A stretch of DNA of 64,000 nucleotides. It comes from Crossaster papposus. Taxonomy: Eukaryota > Echinodermata > Asteroidea > Velatida > Solasteridae. Shown here piece by piece: positions 10,901 to 22,900 of this stretch. Each line of letters begins with the position of its first letter. Within the stretch, counting starts at the first letter, position 1. Made by a program: the position numbers and the translations under genes. Where the stretch lies: positions 1,176,001-1,240,000 of the forward strand of contig JBAIAA010000313.1 of NCBI GenBank assembly GCA_037893245.1, given 5' to 3'. The notes under the pieces are model-generated. The model saw nothing but the letters and a program-made list of their open reading frames with translations. It was not told the origin of the DNA and searched no databases.

Positions 10901-13900
10901 TTATACTATCCAAGTCTATAAACTAAACTAATATAATGCTACTTATAGCACAGTATTTGTTGTTAATTCAAGTTTTACATAAGTTTTCTTGTTTTAATTA
11001 CATGATGAGAAAAGTAATTTGCTACGATTTTGTTGTTGTGATTTTCAACCCTTTATAGAATTCATGTATAAGAAAGTTTACTTATTTGCAAAAAAACTTA
11101 ATGGTTTCTATCATTTTGACTAAGATATGGCAATATACAATGTGATCCAAGCTGATTATTTAACATCTAATTTCAAATTGGTGTCCATGTTACGTCTGCA
11201 CAAAATTATTGACATTACTACCTTACAGTGCCATTATAAAAAAAAATGATTAATTATATGGTAATAAAAATATTATTTGTTGAATGTACATAAGTATATG
11301 ATACCATAATGATAAAATAGTAATCTTGCAAGCAATTTGAAATTTTCACTCGTATGTCAGTAATGTCACACTCTGTGTCCCAACCTGATGGAATGACCCA
11401 TATGGAGGTATCCTGAATCCACTAAAATCCTCCAAAACAGGAAATGGATTTTGATGGACTCAGGGTGGTTAGGGTTAAAGAGTGGTGGGTGGCTATTATT
11501 TCCCAAATGAATAGAAGGGAAAAGCCAAAAGTTGCTTTAGAATTTAGTGTGATAAATAAGAATTTGGTGTGTGAATAAGAATTTGGTGTGATGAATAAAA
11601 GAAAGTGAACTTAAAGGTAGTATACACCATCGGTAATTGCTTGAATTATCATGAATGGGTAGATTTGGGGGGTTGTATTTTATATTAAATATCGTTTAAC
11701 TGACCTGTCCGAAGTTTTACAATCATGGATGCCGAGAAAAGCACGAAAAACAACATTTGTTTTCAACCGGGGACGAGCAGTTATTCTTATGTTATCTTTG
11801 TTTTTTCGGACGGCGATCGCGAATTTTTCTTTAAAAAATTCTATTTTTTGGAATAATTACAGGATATCTAGCGCAATCCTTTTGCTGAATGCCTAGAATC
11901 ATTATTTACTTTCAATTGAGTAAGATATTTCTTAATAATTCGGTAGTAAATATTTTCGATATCTGCAAATGGTGTATACTACCTTTAAGTAGGCCACAAG
12001 ATGGGCGCCATGATGGGCACTTGATGGTCCAGTGGCTGAAAATCGCTATACCAAACGATCATTATACTGAACAAAATCTGTGGATCCCATGATGTTCATT
12101 ATACTAAGCGCCATTACACTGTAGTTTTACCACACAATGAGCAGTCAATGTCTTTCCTTGTCATTAATGCAAAAATAAGTAATTCTAAGTTGGAGCATTT
12201 CCTTTGGAGATAAAGGAGTCCTCTATTTTTGTTACATATTGATTGAAATTGATTACATAATTTACTGTTTGTTAAACAACCGAATAGATACACTATACTT
12301 ATTTGACATTACTACAGTTGAACCCTGATGATATAACAAAGAAACAATTAGGTTTCAACAAGTTTTTTCCTTTTTTTTTTATTACTGATAATTATACAAA
12401 GTACTGGTACCTGTTATAACAAGGTACATTTTATAAAGTCCCAAAGACCTTGTTTTAAAGGTGACCGACTGTATAAATATGTATACGACCCAGGTTTTTT
12501 TACAAAATGTGTCAACCAAGAAGGTAACAAATGAAAATAATTTCAACACACTTAAAACCTACCTACTTTTAACATCAAAACTAAAATTTGAGCTTAAATC
12601 TTACTCAAAACTTGTGAAACCTCCATGAACATAACATCGTTTCAATATTGTACTACAAACTGTTACATGTATGATGTATAGTACATGTATGTACATGTAT
12701 TTCAAAAATTGTGACATTCAGCTCATGTTATACTGTACAAGTATGAATGCTAATGTTTATGAGCATAGATTTACAGAGATGTGTATTTATGCCATTTTTG
12801 TTTGTTTCTATCACCGAAAATAGCCGAAAAATACTGGGTTAACAATTAAAGTGTTTGTTTGGCATAGTAAAATTGGCTTTTCTTGGATCAAACTTGGTTC
12901 ATGTATGTAAACAATGGATGAGGCAAAATAGTTACATGATTTAAAAAAAAAGAAACACCAGTACATTTGATGATAATTTGGAGTGTCGTGGTCGGGCGGT
13001 TAAGAACTCGGTTTTCTGTTCCGCAGAGCGTGGGTTCGAGTCCCGGTGTCGACACGTGTGTCCTTAAGCAAGGCAATTAAACCACTATTGCTTCGTCCTT
13101 CGGATGGGACGTAAAGCTGTAGGTCCCGTGCGTTGTGTAATGCACGTAAAAGAACCCAGTAACACTCTTCGCTAAGAGAAGGGGTTTGCCCCGGTGTTCC
13201 TGGCAGCGCCTCGGAATAGGCAACTAGATAGATGGCGCTTTACAAATGCATGATCATCATCATCATCATCAACACTAGTTTTTGCAAAAGACGAATGCAT
13301 TCGCTATTTGATTGTGCATGTTGGTGTTCTTTTTTACACAGTGCGCCCCTGCCGCTAACGACACAATTATAACCCAGCTCCCCACATGTAACTCGCACAT
13401 TCGGCTTTTTCCTTGTTTCTCCGCAGGCTTTATTAGGGAGCCAATCAACGATCGCAGAACTGCGATTATCAGCATGTACTACGCGCACGCACAAAATTCC
13501 TTTGTGAAGCAGCACTAATTAGATAGGCAACGCAGGCCAGCACGACCGCTGAATGGGTAGTTGACTGCGTAAAGATTCTTTGCCTGTTTGAATGATCGAA
13601 TTTGCATAAAAAGGTCACGCTCCAATTAACCAGTTTGCGCCGGATGAAGTGTATAAATGCAAAGTTTTCCCCACACTAAAAAAAGATGACGCATAAACAC
13701 GACACGAACAAGGCTGGAAATGTCTGTCAGCAGCGAGCAAGGCCGGAAAAATAATCCCGCGTGTCGGCTCGGTGATGTTAAAATAATCCCGGCGCGAACT
13801 GGTTGAGCAGTTTGCAAAGACCACTGCGATCAAAGAAGCGCTGGACTAATCTGTCGTTAGCGAACGCGCGAACGCACTAATCTGTCATTAGCGAATGCAC

Positions 13901-16900
13901 TGTCGAATACACTGGTATTTGGCAAAGACTAATTTAACCAGTTTGCGCCGGATGACGTATTATATAAAAGCATAGTTTTCCCCAGATTTAAAACGGATGA
14001 CGAATAAACACGCCACGAGCAAGGCTGGAAATGTCTATCAGCAGCAAGCAAGGCTGGAAATGCGTGGGTGTGCTTCCCGGTATTATTGGCTCGGTACAAA
14101 TAACAGTACATGTACACCTAATTGTAATCACTACAGTTAGGAAATGTTTTTTTTTACCTTCTGTTTTATCATGATACATGTACCCGGTAGTTCAATTTGT
14201 ACGTGTTTTGGATGTTACAAGATAACAGGTCCATCAAATAGTAATTTAACAGTGCAAAGCTTGTGTACTGCCTTGGTAAAATTATCAGCATTATGCAATT
14301 TTGAAAAGACTGAATCATCTTAGGTGACATGTTTGAGATACATACTTTGTTTCCTTGGGTGAATGGAATAGTAGGGACTGGTACAGTGTAGATGGAAAGG
14401 GAGGCTCACTGCACGATCGATGTCAAAATACCCAACATATACTGTACGTTTACGTCGATGGTGTATCTGGTTTCTTTGTTGATTATTCTTCCTTTGGCTC
14501 TTGTCCTTTGTTCCTTTATTTTTTTTCTTAGTCTGAAGTTGAAGCATTGTATACAAAGTGTACATGTATGTACTGGATTTAAAAAAAATCAACTTTCATG
14601 CCAAGCAGTTCATCTACAGTGTACAATGTACATTAAACATGTACAAATGTAAATGTACTTGGTTTTCTTTTTTTTCTTAATTGGTTCTGTTTAGTCTTCA
14701 TAGCTGTACATGTACATGTAGGTTAAAGTAAAAAACAAATCCAAGAATTACAGTAAATGTACACATGTAGTTATAATTTTTATGAAACATTATTTTATAT
14801 TTAATTGTTTGTGTCATTTAACCAGTTCGCGCCGGATGACGGCCTGAACCCGCTTCGGATCGAGTTTCGTTAAAAATAATCTCGCCCCTCGGCTCGGTGA
14901 TGTTAAAATAATCCAGGCGCGAACTGGTTAATAAAGAATAATGTTCTTTACCGTAAATCAGGTTGTGGGTTTGATTTCTGCACGAGTCTGCTTGTGTTTT
15001 CTTTAATTTGTTTTCATGCAGTATTGATTTGTATATATTTTATTATTACCGGTAAATACCGGTAATTTGTGACCTTTACTTACAAAAATGCTCTACATCA
15101 TGTGCACAAACATAAAAGTAGTACTTGATATAAAATTGTACCGGTACTTCCATCTTCTAGACACTACTGTATGGTACATGTAATTATGTGACATTGCAAA
15201 TTAGAAACTCAAATTGATTGTTTGAAATATAATTGATTAATTCAAATCTTATTTCATTTTAATGAAGAGACATGCCATTCAGTAATGATTGAAATCCCAC
15301 AGTTCACTAACTACCGGTTTGTTTCAGTACAATGTACTGGTACGTACCGTACCACTCACAAATTCGTCTCGTTTGCGCGATGGATTTATCGCGAAAAAAC
15401 GTTCGCGAAAATTGCGCCAAGAACAAAAGTCTACAAACTTAGGGAGTAACTTCAGCCTGCACAATGAGATCCATTGCCGCTTCGCGAACGCTTCGCGAAA
15501 AATTCGCGAAGCCTTCGCAACAAATTCGCGAAGCCTTCGCGAAGGCTTCATGTATACACTGTAAACACACCGGCTCACGTACAGAAACTGGATGAATATT
15601 TGTGTGACCTTATAAAGTTATAACCTTATTGGTGCGATCATAGGATGACAAAACCTAGGGGAAAACTCTGAATATTTGTTTGCAAATGAGCGTGCAACAC
15701 ATGTCGAATATAATCAAATGTGCTGTAACGTACCGCAAATTAATCTTAGTCGGTGCCATTTTTACGGCGCGGTGCGGTGCTTTTATTAGCGTTATTGACG
15801 AACAAAACTTAAATTGCCGCTTCGCGAACGCTTCGCGAAACACACACTTAACATCTCATGACAATTCGCGAAGCATTTGCAAAATTGTTTGAAATCGTCA
15901 GTCGTCACTAAGATACAAAGAAAGCAGGGTTTTTGTAAACTGAACGATCGACTACCACATAAAAACGTTACCTTATTACCGCGAGATCTTTACAATTTAC
16001 AAAACCCTCAAGATGTAGGCCTATGGATTATAATTATAGTTACATAGGCCAAGTTTGCTGTGACGTACTGCAAACCTTCCTCGGTACCGCTCTGCATTTA
16101 GCGTTAATGGCGGCCGGCCGCGAACAAAAATCGGTGTGCAGTGCAAGTGGGGGAGCGTTCGCGAAGCGACATTTTAAAATGTCATGACAATTTGCAAAGT
16201 GTTTGCAACATTGTTTGGAATAAGCAGTAAGATACCATGTTATAATACATTATAATAAAAGTAAGGTTTGCATTTAGTGTATTGTAACGCACGGCAAACC
16301 TTCGTCGGCACCATAATTACGGCGCGGTGAATTTAGTGGTAATGGCGGCCGCGAACACAACTTAAGTGTGCGGTTTACGCGAAGCGTTCGCGAAGCGTTC
16401 GCGAAGCGTCAATTTAAAATCTCATGACAATTCGCGAAGCGTTTGCAGCATTGTTTGGAATCTTTAGCAAGATACAAAATCAGCTAGCTTAAGGTTATGG
16501 AAGAAAGCAGGTTTTTTATGACAGAAAATATAATTATCTGTCCTTTACTTCATGATTGACTATCACATCAAACGTTACGTTTAATACCGCGAGATTGTTG
16601 CGTATTATCTAATAACCATATACAAAACCATCAAGATATGTATTATACTATTTATAAGCATGTAAGTGTACTGTGACGTACAGCAAATCTTCGTCTGAAC
16701 CAGTATTACGGCTCGGTGCGGTGCATTTAGCGTTTTAATCTGGGCGCCAGCTCCTGAGATCTGTCGCTTGGTTTCGTTTCACCCTAAAGGGGGAAGGGTT
16801 TATAGCACTTGTATGTGTGTGAGGGTACGGTATTTCCATGACACCGATGTACACACGGTATTGCGTGCTGGGGGGAATTCCCAGTGTGAGAAATCTTTGG

Positions 16901-19900
16901 TCCGCTTATTACATGTGATGTAGATGTGATGTATAGATATGCGAATTTAGTTGGATACGGCATGGCAGATTGTCTTGGTAGCTGCTTCAGTGGCACTTTT
17001 AGGTTTTGCCATTATTTAACCCCAAAATAACTGTTCATGTGCCTGATTCGTATCCCATCAATTGTGTGAATGGCCATGGGAGCGTTGCGACTTCTAGGTG
17101 TCTTCTGTATGGACCATAATAGATGTGGAAGTCGCATGTGCTGATACTGGGGTAAGGGTCTTATTTGTCCCCAAATTATGTAGACCATAGTTATCAGAAT
17201 ATAAAAAATTCAACTGCCTCATATTTGTTAGTTCCCTAAAGCTTCAATGCTGCGCCATTTCCTTACGGAGCATTTCACGAAACTTGGCGTAGGTGCGCAA
17301 CGTTTTAAACAGCGTTTACGAAGACTGTTTGCGTACATTTGTGTTTTTCATGAAATCGTCGTTGTATCACCTACGCCCACTATTTTCAAAATATTTTTGT
17401 CCGACTTTTCGCGAAATTGTGCGGTAACATTAAAAATTCTGTCACGGGTAAAATAGTAATTCCTTTACTTCAATCACAAGACCGAGTGTCTTTCATCAAG
17501 CTTAATACGTTGAGCAATGACGGGCTCCACGTCAATTACGTTTTGCCTGTAAAATAGGTCATTTTCAGTCGCTACGCCATATCTTCCGCCACCTAAATTG
17601 ACTGCGCAAGCTACGCCACAATAAGCCGCGGACGTACGCACTGTTAAACTTTTGTGAAACTTGCGTAAGCGCAATATTGCGCAGCAAAGAAAGTTGGCGC
17701 AGCTTACGCAATATTTTGTGGCGCAAGAGGGATTGCGCCATTGCGCAAGGTTCGTGAAATCGGCTGCAAGACCTTTGAACTCCCCAGCCCCCTCCTTTAT
17801 TGAGTGGACGAACCCCCGCCCTGGAACTCACAACAGGGTAGACCACTACATATGGAAGGGGGATGCCTCTAGATTATTTTAAGAACGGGTGTAAGCATCC
17901 AAGGTGGCAGGCCTATTGCTTGGGCGATACCGCGATATTATCGAAAATCGCGATACCAGTCTTTTTTTTTTAAGTATCGCGATGTATTTCCTAATCGAGA
18001 CGATCTTGCAACAACAAGGAGCTGTTTCAAAACATAGAGCGTTACAGACTGTAACCACAAGATTCCCCAAGTGACTGATGACCCGAAAAGACCCACATCA
18101 AAGCTTTAGCGTTCAAGCGGTACGTCTCACACAGACACTACAGAAAACTACAATAGCGTTACATTAGGCGCCCACGAAGGCCAAGAACCGGTTCTATTTT
18201 ATCGGGTCGGGTACCCGTAACCGAATTTATAAATTTCAACGCAACGTCCGAGACATTAGTTCAGTGAATTACCGACCATTCCAAAACTCCATTTGTTTTT
18301 TTTAAGTTTGAATTTAGTTTTGTTTTGACTATCTTAAGCAAGCCCATTGTGTGTTTTTATAAAGTTTCTCGTAGCCAGAAAATGATCTTCTTTGATGCGC
18401 CGCAGATGGCGGAATAAAGTAAACAAACATTTAAAGTGATTGGCGTTGTAATTGTACTTACACTAACCCTTGCCGACAGATACAGAATTTATTTAAAAGG
18501 CGTTGGTCGGTGTATTCCTCGACCGAATTTATATTTATCAGTCTTAGACCAACCGATGGTCATTAAATTGGGTAATATAAGTACTTTTACAAAAGTTTGC
18601 CGTACTGATTTACAAAATGTATTAAGATGTACAAATAAAAAGATGTTAAAAAACCCTGAGCCTGTTTATTTACGAGAACCTAGTCCTACAAAAAAATAAT
18701 TCCTAAGGCTAATTATGTAATTTGCCTTGTTTTTATAGAAAACAAGCGAAAGGGAACTTAAAGACTTGTTTGAATGAACTCCCAAAACAATTTCCAACAG
18801 TTTTTTAGGGGTAAATAATAATACGATTATATTCCAAGTAGGGGCTAGAAATCCAGACAATGATTGACAGCTGACCTACACATTGTATTACATTGTAGCA
18901 AGCGGGCCAACATGTGGCCTGCCATTACTTTGGAATTTCAATAGGCTGGGGATGGGAATGTCTCTTCGTGGCATACAATTACAACCGACATGATTGGACG
19001 TTTCTTTTTTATGGGATGTTTATAAGTCAAAAGTCTACATTACTGGTCTGGCCGGCTAGTGGAAAGAAAAAGGAGAAACCCTGTTAACAATAACAGTGAC
19101 GGCCGGGCGGATGAACTCGGTGAAGAATAGACAGCGGGGAGCTCTTGGAAGTTCGCCGACTTCGTCATCCATGTCTTTATTAATGTAGCCTTCCTGAAGG
19201 GGACAACGAATCTTATTGGTGGTGGGGGCTCGGGATGTTTCTATGGTTGAACAAACTGCCGTTCATAGACCAATAAAAAACAACAATTCTTCAGTTTCAC
19301 TTCAGTCGGCATAATCCTTTGTGATGTGGTTAATATAGTAGGCCAGAGCGGCAGGTTCTCTCCACAGCTCCCGATCCCACAGTTGGTAGCCGTTGTGTTT
19401 CTTGTAAACAAAAATGCGACGCACTTTGTGAGACTATTTCTGTGGTTGTTGGCGCTGAAGTGTTGATTTTTGTTGACGTCACAAATTTAATCGCGATATA
19501 TTTTTGACGATATATCGTGGATGAAAAAAAGCGGTATCGCCCAATTGAAGACTGGCAGCAAGGTACTTTAATTCACCAATCTGTCTAGGTATCCACGCCT
19601 TGCTATTCACAAAATAACGGTAACAATTTAAAAAGAGCAGTAGATCTAACGAACACTAAATGTTGTTACTCGTTTAGAATAGGTTATTTTGTGATTTTAA
19701 AAGTCCCCCTAGGCAGCTACAACTTCGCGGACATGGTTAAACACTCGGGAATCTGTCTACATGTATACCAATAAACGTAGATAAGTTGCCTATACATTTG
19801 GGCGTTAATTTGACATAAAAGGTGCGATACCCAACCATATACTTTAAGATAGTCTTTCACTGCAAAAATATCAACCCTGGCCTGTTCTCACTAAATTATA

Positions 19901-22900
19901 AATTTACAATAATTGATGGACTACTATAATAGCAAAGTGCAATCCCCCCCACTAAAAAAAACGTTAAATGAGGGAAGTCGAAGTGAAACTTGTCAAGAAA
20001 TTGAATCTGAATTTCAGATAGTGAGATACAGTATTCTCTGGAAAAAGAAATAAAGTCGGCTCAGTTTTCCCAAACGTGGACAAGAAATAAAATATTTCGT
20101 TAAAATTGACAAACGCTGATAAATCATTATCTCCACTCACATTTCTAACTCTATGTTAACAATTGTTTTGGTATTTCTTCAAGATTTCACTGATGCGCAC
20201 CTAAAAAGGTAAGTACATGTACCGTTATACATGCAATGGGGCCTTTGAGCTTTCCCGAGTGGCGAAACAATTCTCTCATACTACATAACCTTTTTGTGCA
20301 AATTTCTTTTGTGATTGTGAACTTTCCAGAATATCCTACATGAGGTCATTTTGTGACTTGAAGTTGTATACATGTGTTTTCTTATTGTTAGTACTTTCCA
20401 CAGGTATTTCCCATGATGTACCTCAAAGTCAACTTCCAGTGATTTGTGATAGGTTTGTATTTTCATTATATTAATTTTGCGTTTAAGTTACACATCCAAC
20501 GCTCAATCACACCTCAGAATGTGTATGACACGTCATAATTATACATCTCATTTGTTATGCCTTTGTTACTTACTAATAATGTAATAGATTTGTTGAAGCA
20601 TAATATTGATTCCCCCACAATCGAAATTGTTAAAATAGAGTTAATGTTGATCTTGCAATTATTTCAAATGTAGGCCTATTTCAATGTTACAAATTCCAAT
20701 ATTCGATGTGACATATTATCATCAGGTCATCATATGCCGTTTGCGTCATTGTGTTATTTCCACTATTCCCATTTGTCAATATTGGGCATGATTGTCCCTT
20801 TAAAAAAATAAAAACTATCATGACATGTTTTTGTTCAAAACGGATTTTTAAAAATATGATTTTAAATTTATATATTTTTATGAATGACGACTACATAATG
20901 ATGTTAATTAAATGTTGAGTTAATGTTGTTATTGTTTTCTCACTGCATGCTTCAACTCCTCTGATTTGGCATTTCATAATTGTTAAACTAACCGTGTCGA
21001 CTTTGACGAGTATCACGATAATCCCAGGTTCATTTTGAGTTGAACCGCGGCAATTGGCCGCATGCCCTGCCCAACGCGATGCCCCTTCAAACTTAACACT
21101 TGCCGCTCGCGGCCAAGTTGGCCAGCATGCCCTTTTAAACACCAAGTCATGAATCCTCTAATTTAACTAGGCATATATAGTATAGTGAATAATTGTTGAA
21201 TGCCATTTCGTTCTTTGTTTTATCGTCGGCTATGACATGTCAGACGCTAGGAGTTACCTGCTACGAAAACCTGTATCTTTGCCGTTTTTCACGAATCACA
21301 GCTTCGTCTTCGTTCTGGCTTCACGGAATTTCGTGAAATACGCTTACCGTATAGCACAGTAAGCAGGTATTTTTCGCTAACGGTAGCGCACAGCAGAGCC
21401 ACAAAATTGGGCCAGGTAATTGTTGTGGACCCGTCATTCCCAAGATGCGATGTCGTTTAGGTTGTACGGTTGTTATACCACAATACCGCGTCGCTGCCTT
21501 GTACTAGTAGAAGTAGAAGTATAGAAACAGCGCTGCCAATGTCACCCGGTTGTGGTATCTGGTTTCAACTACATTTATAACGATACAACTGGATGTGCTT
21601 CTTCGTTTATGACTCTGTTCCGAGGCCCGTGCAGTCTGCCGAATCCCTAGCAGCCGATTTCACGAACAAATGCGTAGCTTGCGCCATTTTTAAAACTGGC
21701 GTAAGGCTTACCCAACAAAAAAGTTATCCGTATAGCTGCGCCATTTCCTTATAACCCATTTCACGAAACTTGGCGTAGCTGCGCAACGTTTTAAATAGCG
21801 TTTACAACGACTGTTAGCGTATATATTTTTTTTCACGAAATCGCCACCTTCGCCCGCCATTTTGAATAGTTTTGTCCGACTTTTCGCGGAATCGTGCGGC
21901 AACGTAAACAATTATATGTCAAGGGTAAAATAGTAATTCCTTTACTACAATCATAAACCTGTGAGTGTCTTTTATCAAGCTTAATAAAATACGCAATGAC
22001 GGGCTCCACGTCAATTACGATTTGCCAGGAACATAGGTCATTTTCAGTCACTATGCCACATCTTATGCCACCTAAATTTACTGCGCAAGCTACGTCATAA
22101 TTTGTTACGCATCAAAAGAAAGTGGCGCAGCGAACGCAATAAATTGTGGCGCAATGGGGCTTGCGCCATTGTGTAAGGTTTCGTGAAATCGGCTGCAGGA
22201 CTAAAGTTAACAAAAGAGCGCCTGACAACCTGTTCTGCATGGTCCCGTCTAAAACAGCCATTTTAATCAAATTACATTTCTCGTGTTTCTGGGTAAACCC
22301 CTGTAAATAGCCCAACAATCCATCCGCCAACCTCACGAATACAATTATTTATTCGAGAGTTCTTGAAGCCATAGAATTAGCCATTTGCGCGTGACTCCGA
22401 GTTAAACATCTTGTACACTGACTTGGGCACCGTTGAACTTTGAATTATCTAGACTAAAGACACTGTTGCCATATTGCGTGATTCGGGGCAAGCCTTACGC
22501 TAGAGTAACCCCCAGCTCCGGATGGTCTGGTGTCTCTGTGCCATTCTCACCTATTGTGAACAATGTATTTGGCGCTGAACGTCAGTTACATAACTATGCC
22601 AGAGCTTTCCCAGAATCATGTGATATGGCAACGGTGCCAAGCTCAGTGAGCAAGTCAGTGTACAAGATGTTATTCAAATTTAACTCTGGGTCTCGTGCAA
22701 ATAGCTAAATTGAAGAAATATCACACTGGACCTCTGGTCTGGACTAGGTGGGTATTTTGGCTTTAATTGGGCTTGAAAGTGGCACTATTTAGCCATGTTG
22801 TGGAGGGATCATTTTTCAATAGTAAACCCACTAAAAAGAAAGATGAGGTGTTGATCATCATTTTTCTGTAGAGCCTGTACAGTAAGAGTTCCGAGTATTT

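Larger units (their letters stand above)
9365..11474. mobile_element. B2: B-family element split by C
   Basis: TTAA at 9361-9364 is shared with A2; start CCCTAACTCCCTCACGGC, end CTCAGGGTGGTTAGGG, TTAA 11475-11478. Element C (9658-11400) interrupts it at a TATGG site that is intact in B3 (36972-36976). Confidence 0.85.
15344..21071. repeat. left arm of a ~16.3 kb inverted repeat
   Basis: Matches the reverse complement of 25416-31638. Outer edge GTACCGTACCACTCACAA (15344) pairs with TTGTGAGTGGTACGGTAC ending 31638. The inner edge is near GGCCGCATGCCCTG (21058-21071) against CAGGGCATGCGGCC (25418-25431). Open frames of 60-70 codons are shared word for word between the arms, showing high identity in the outer part. 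The region 18610-19860 has no partner on the right. Confidence 0.9.

Noticed and set aside
15289-15578. Basic FREAFAKR / RSRKLRQEQK frames as small proteins
   Set aside because: They come from TTCGCGAAGC repeat words, occur on both strands, and are duplicated with the inverted repeat.
18436-18699. 87-codon frame in W as a possible transposase piece
   Set aside because: No DDE or other motif; the counterpart in the right arm is broken off; insufficient to call.
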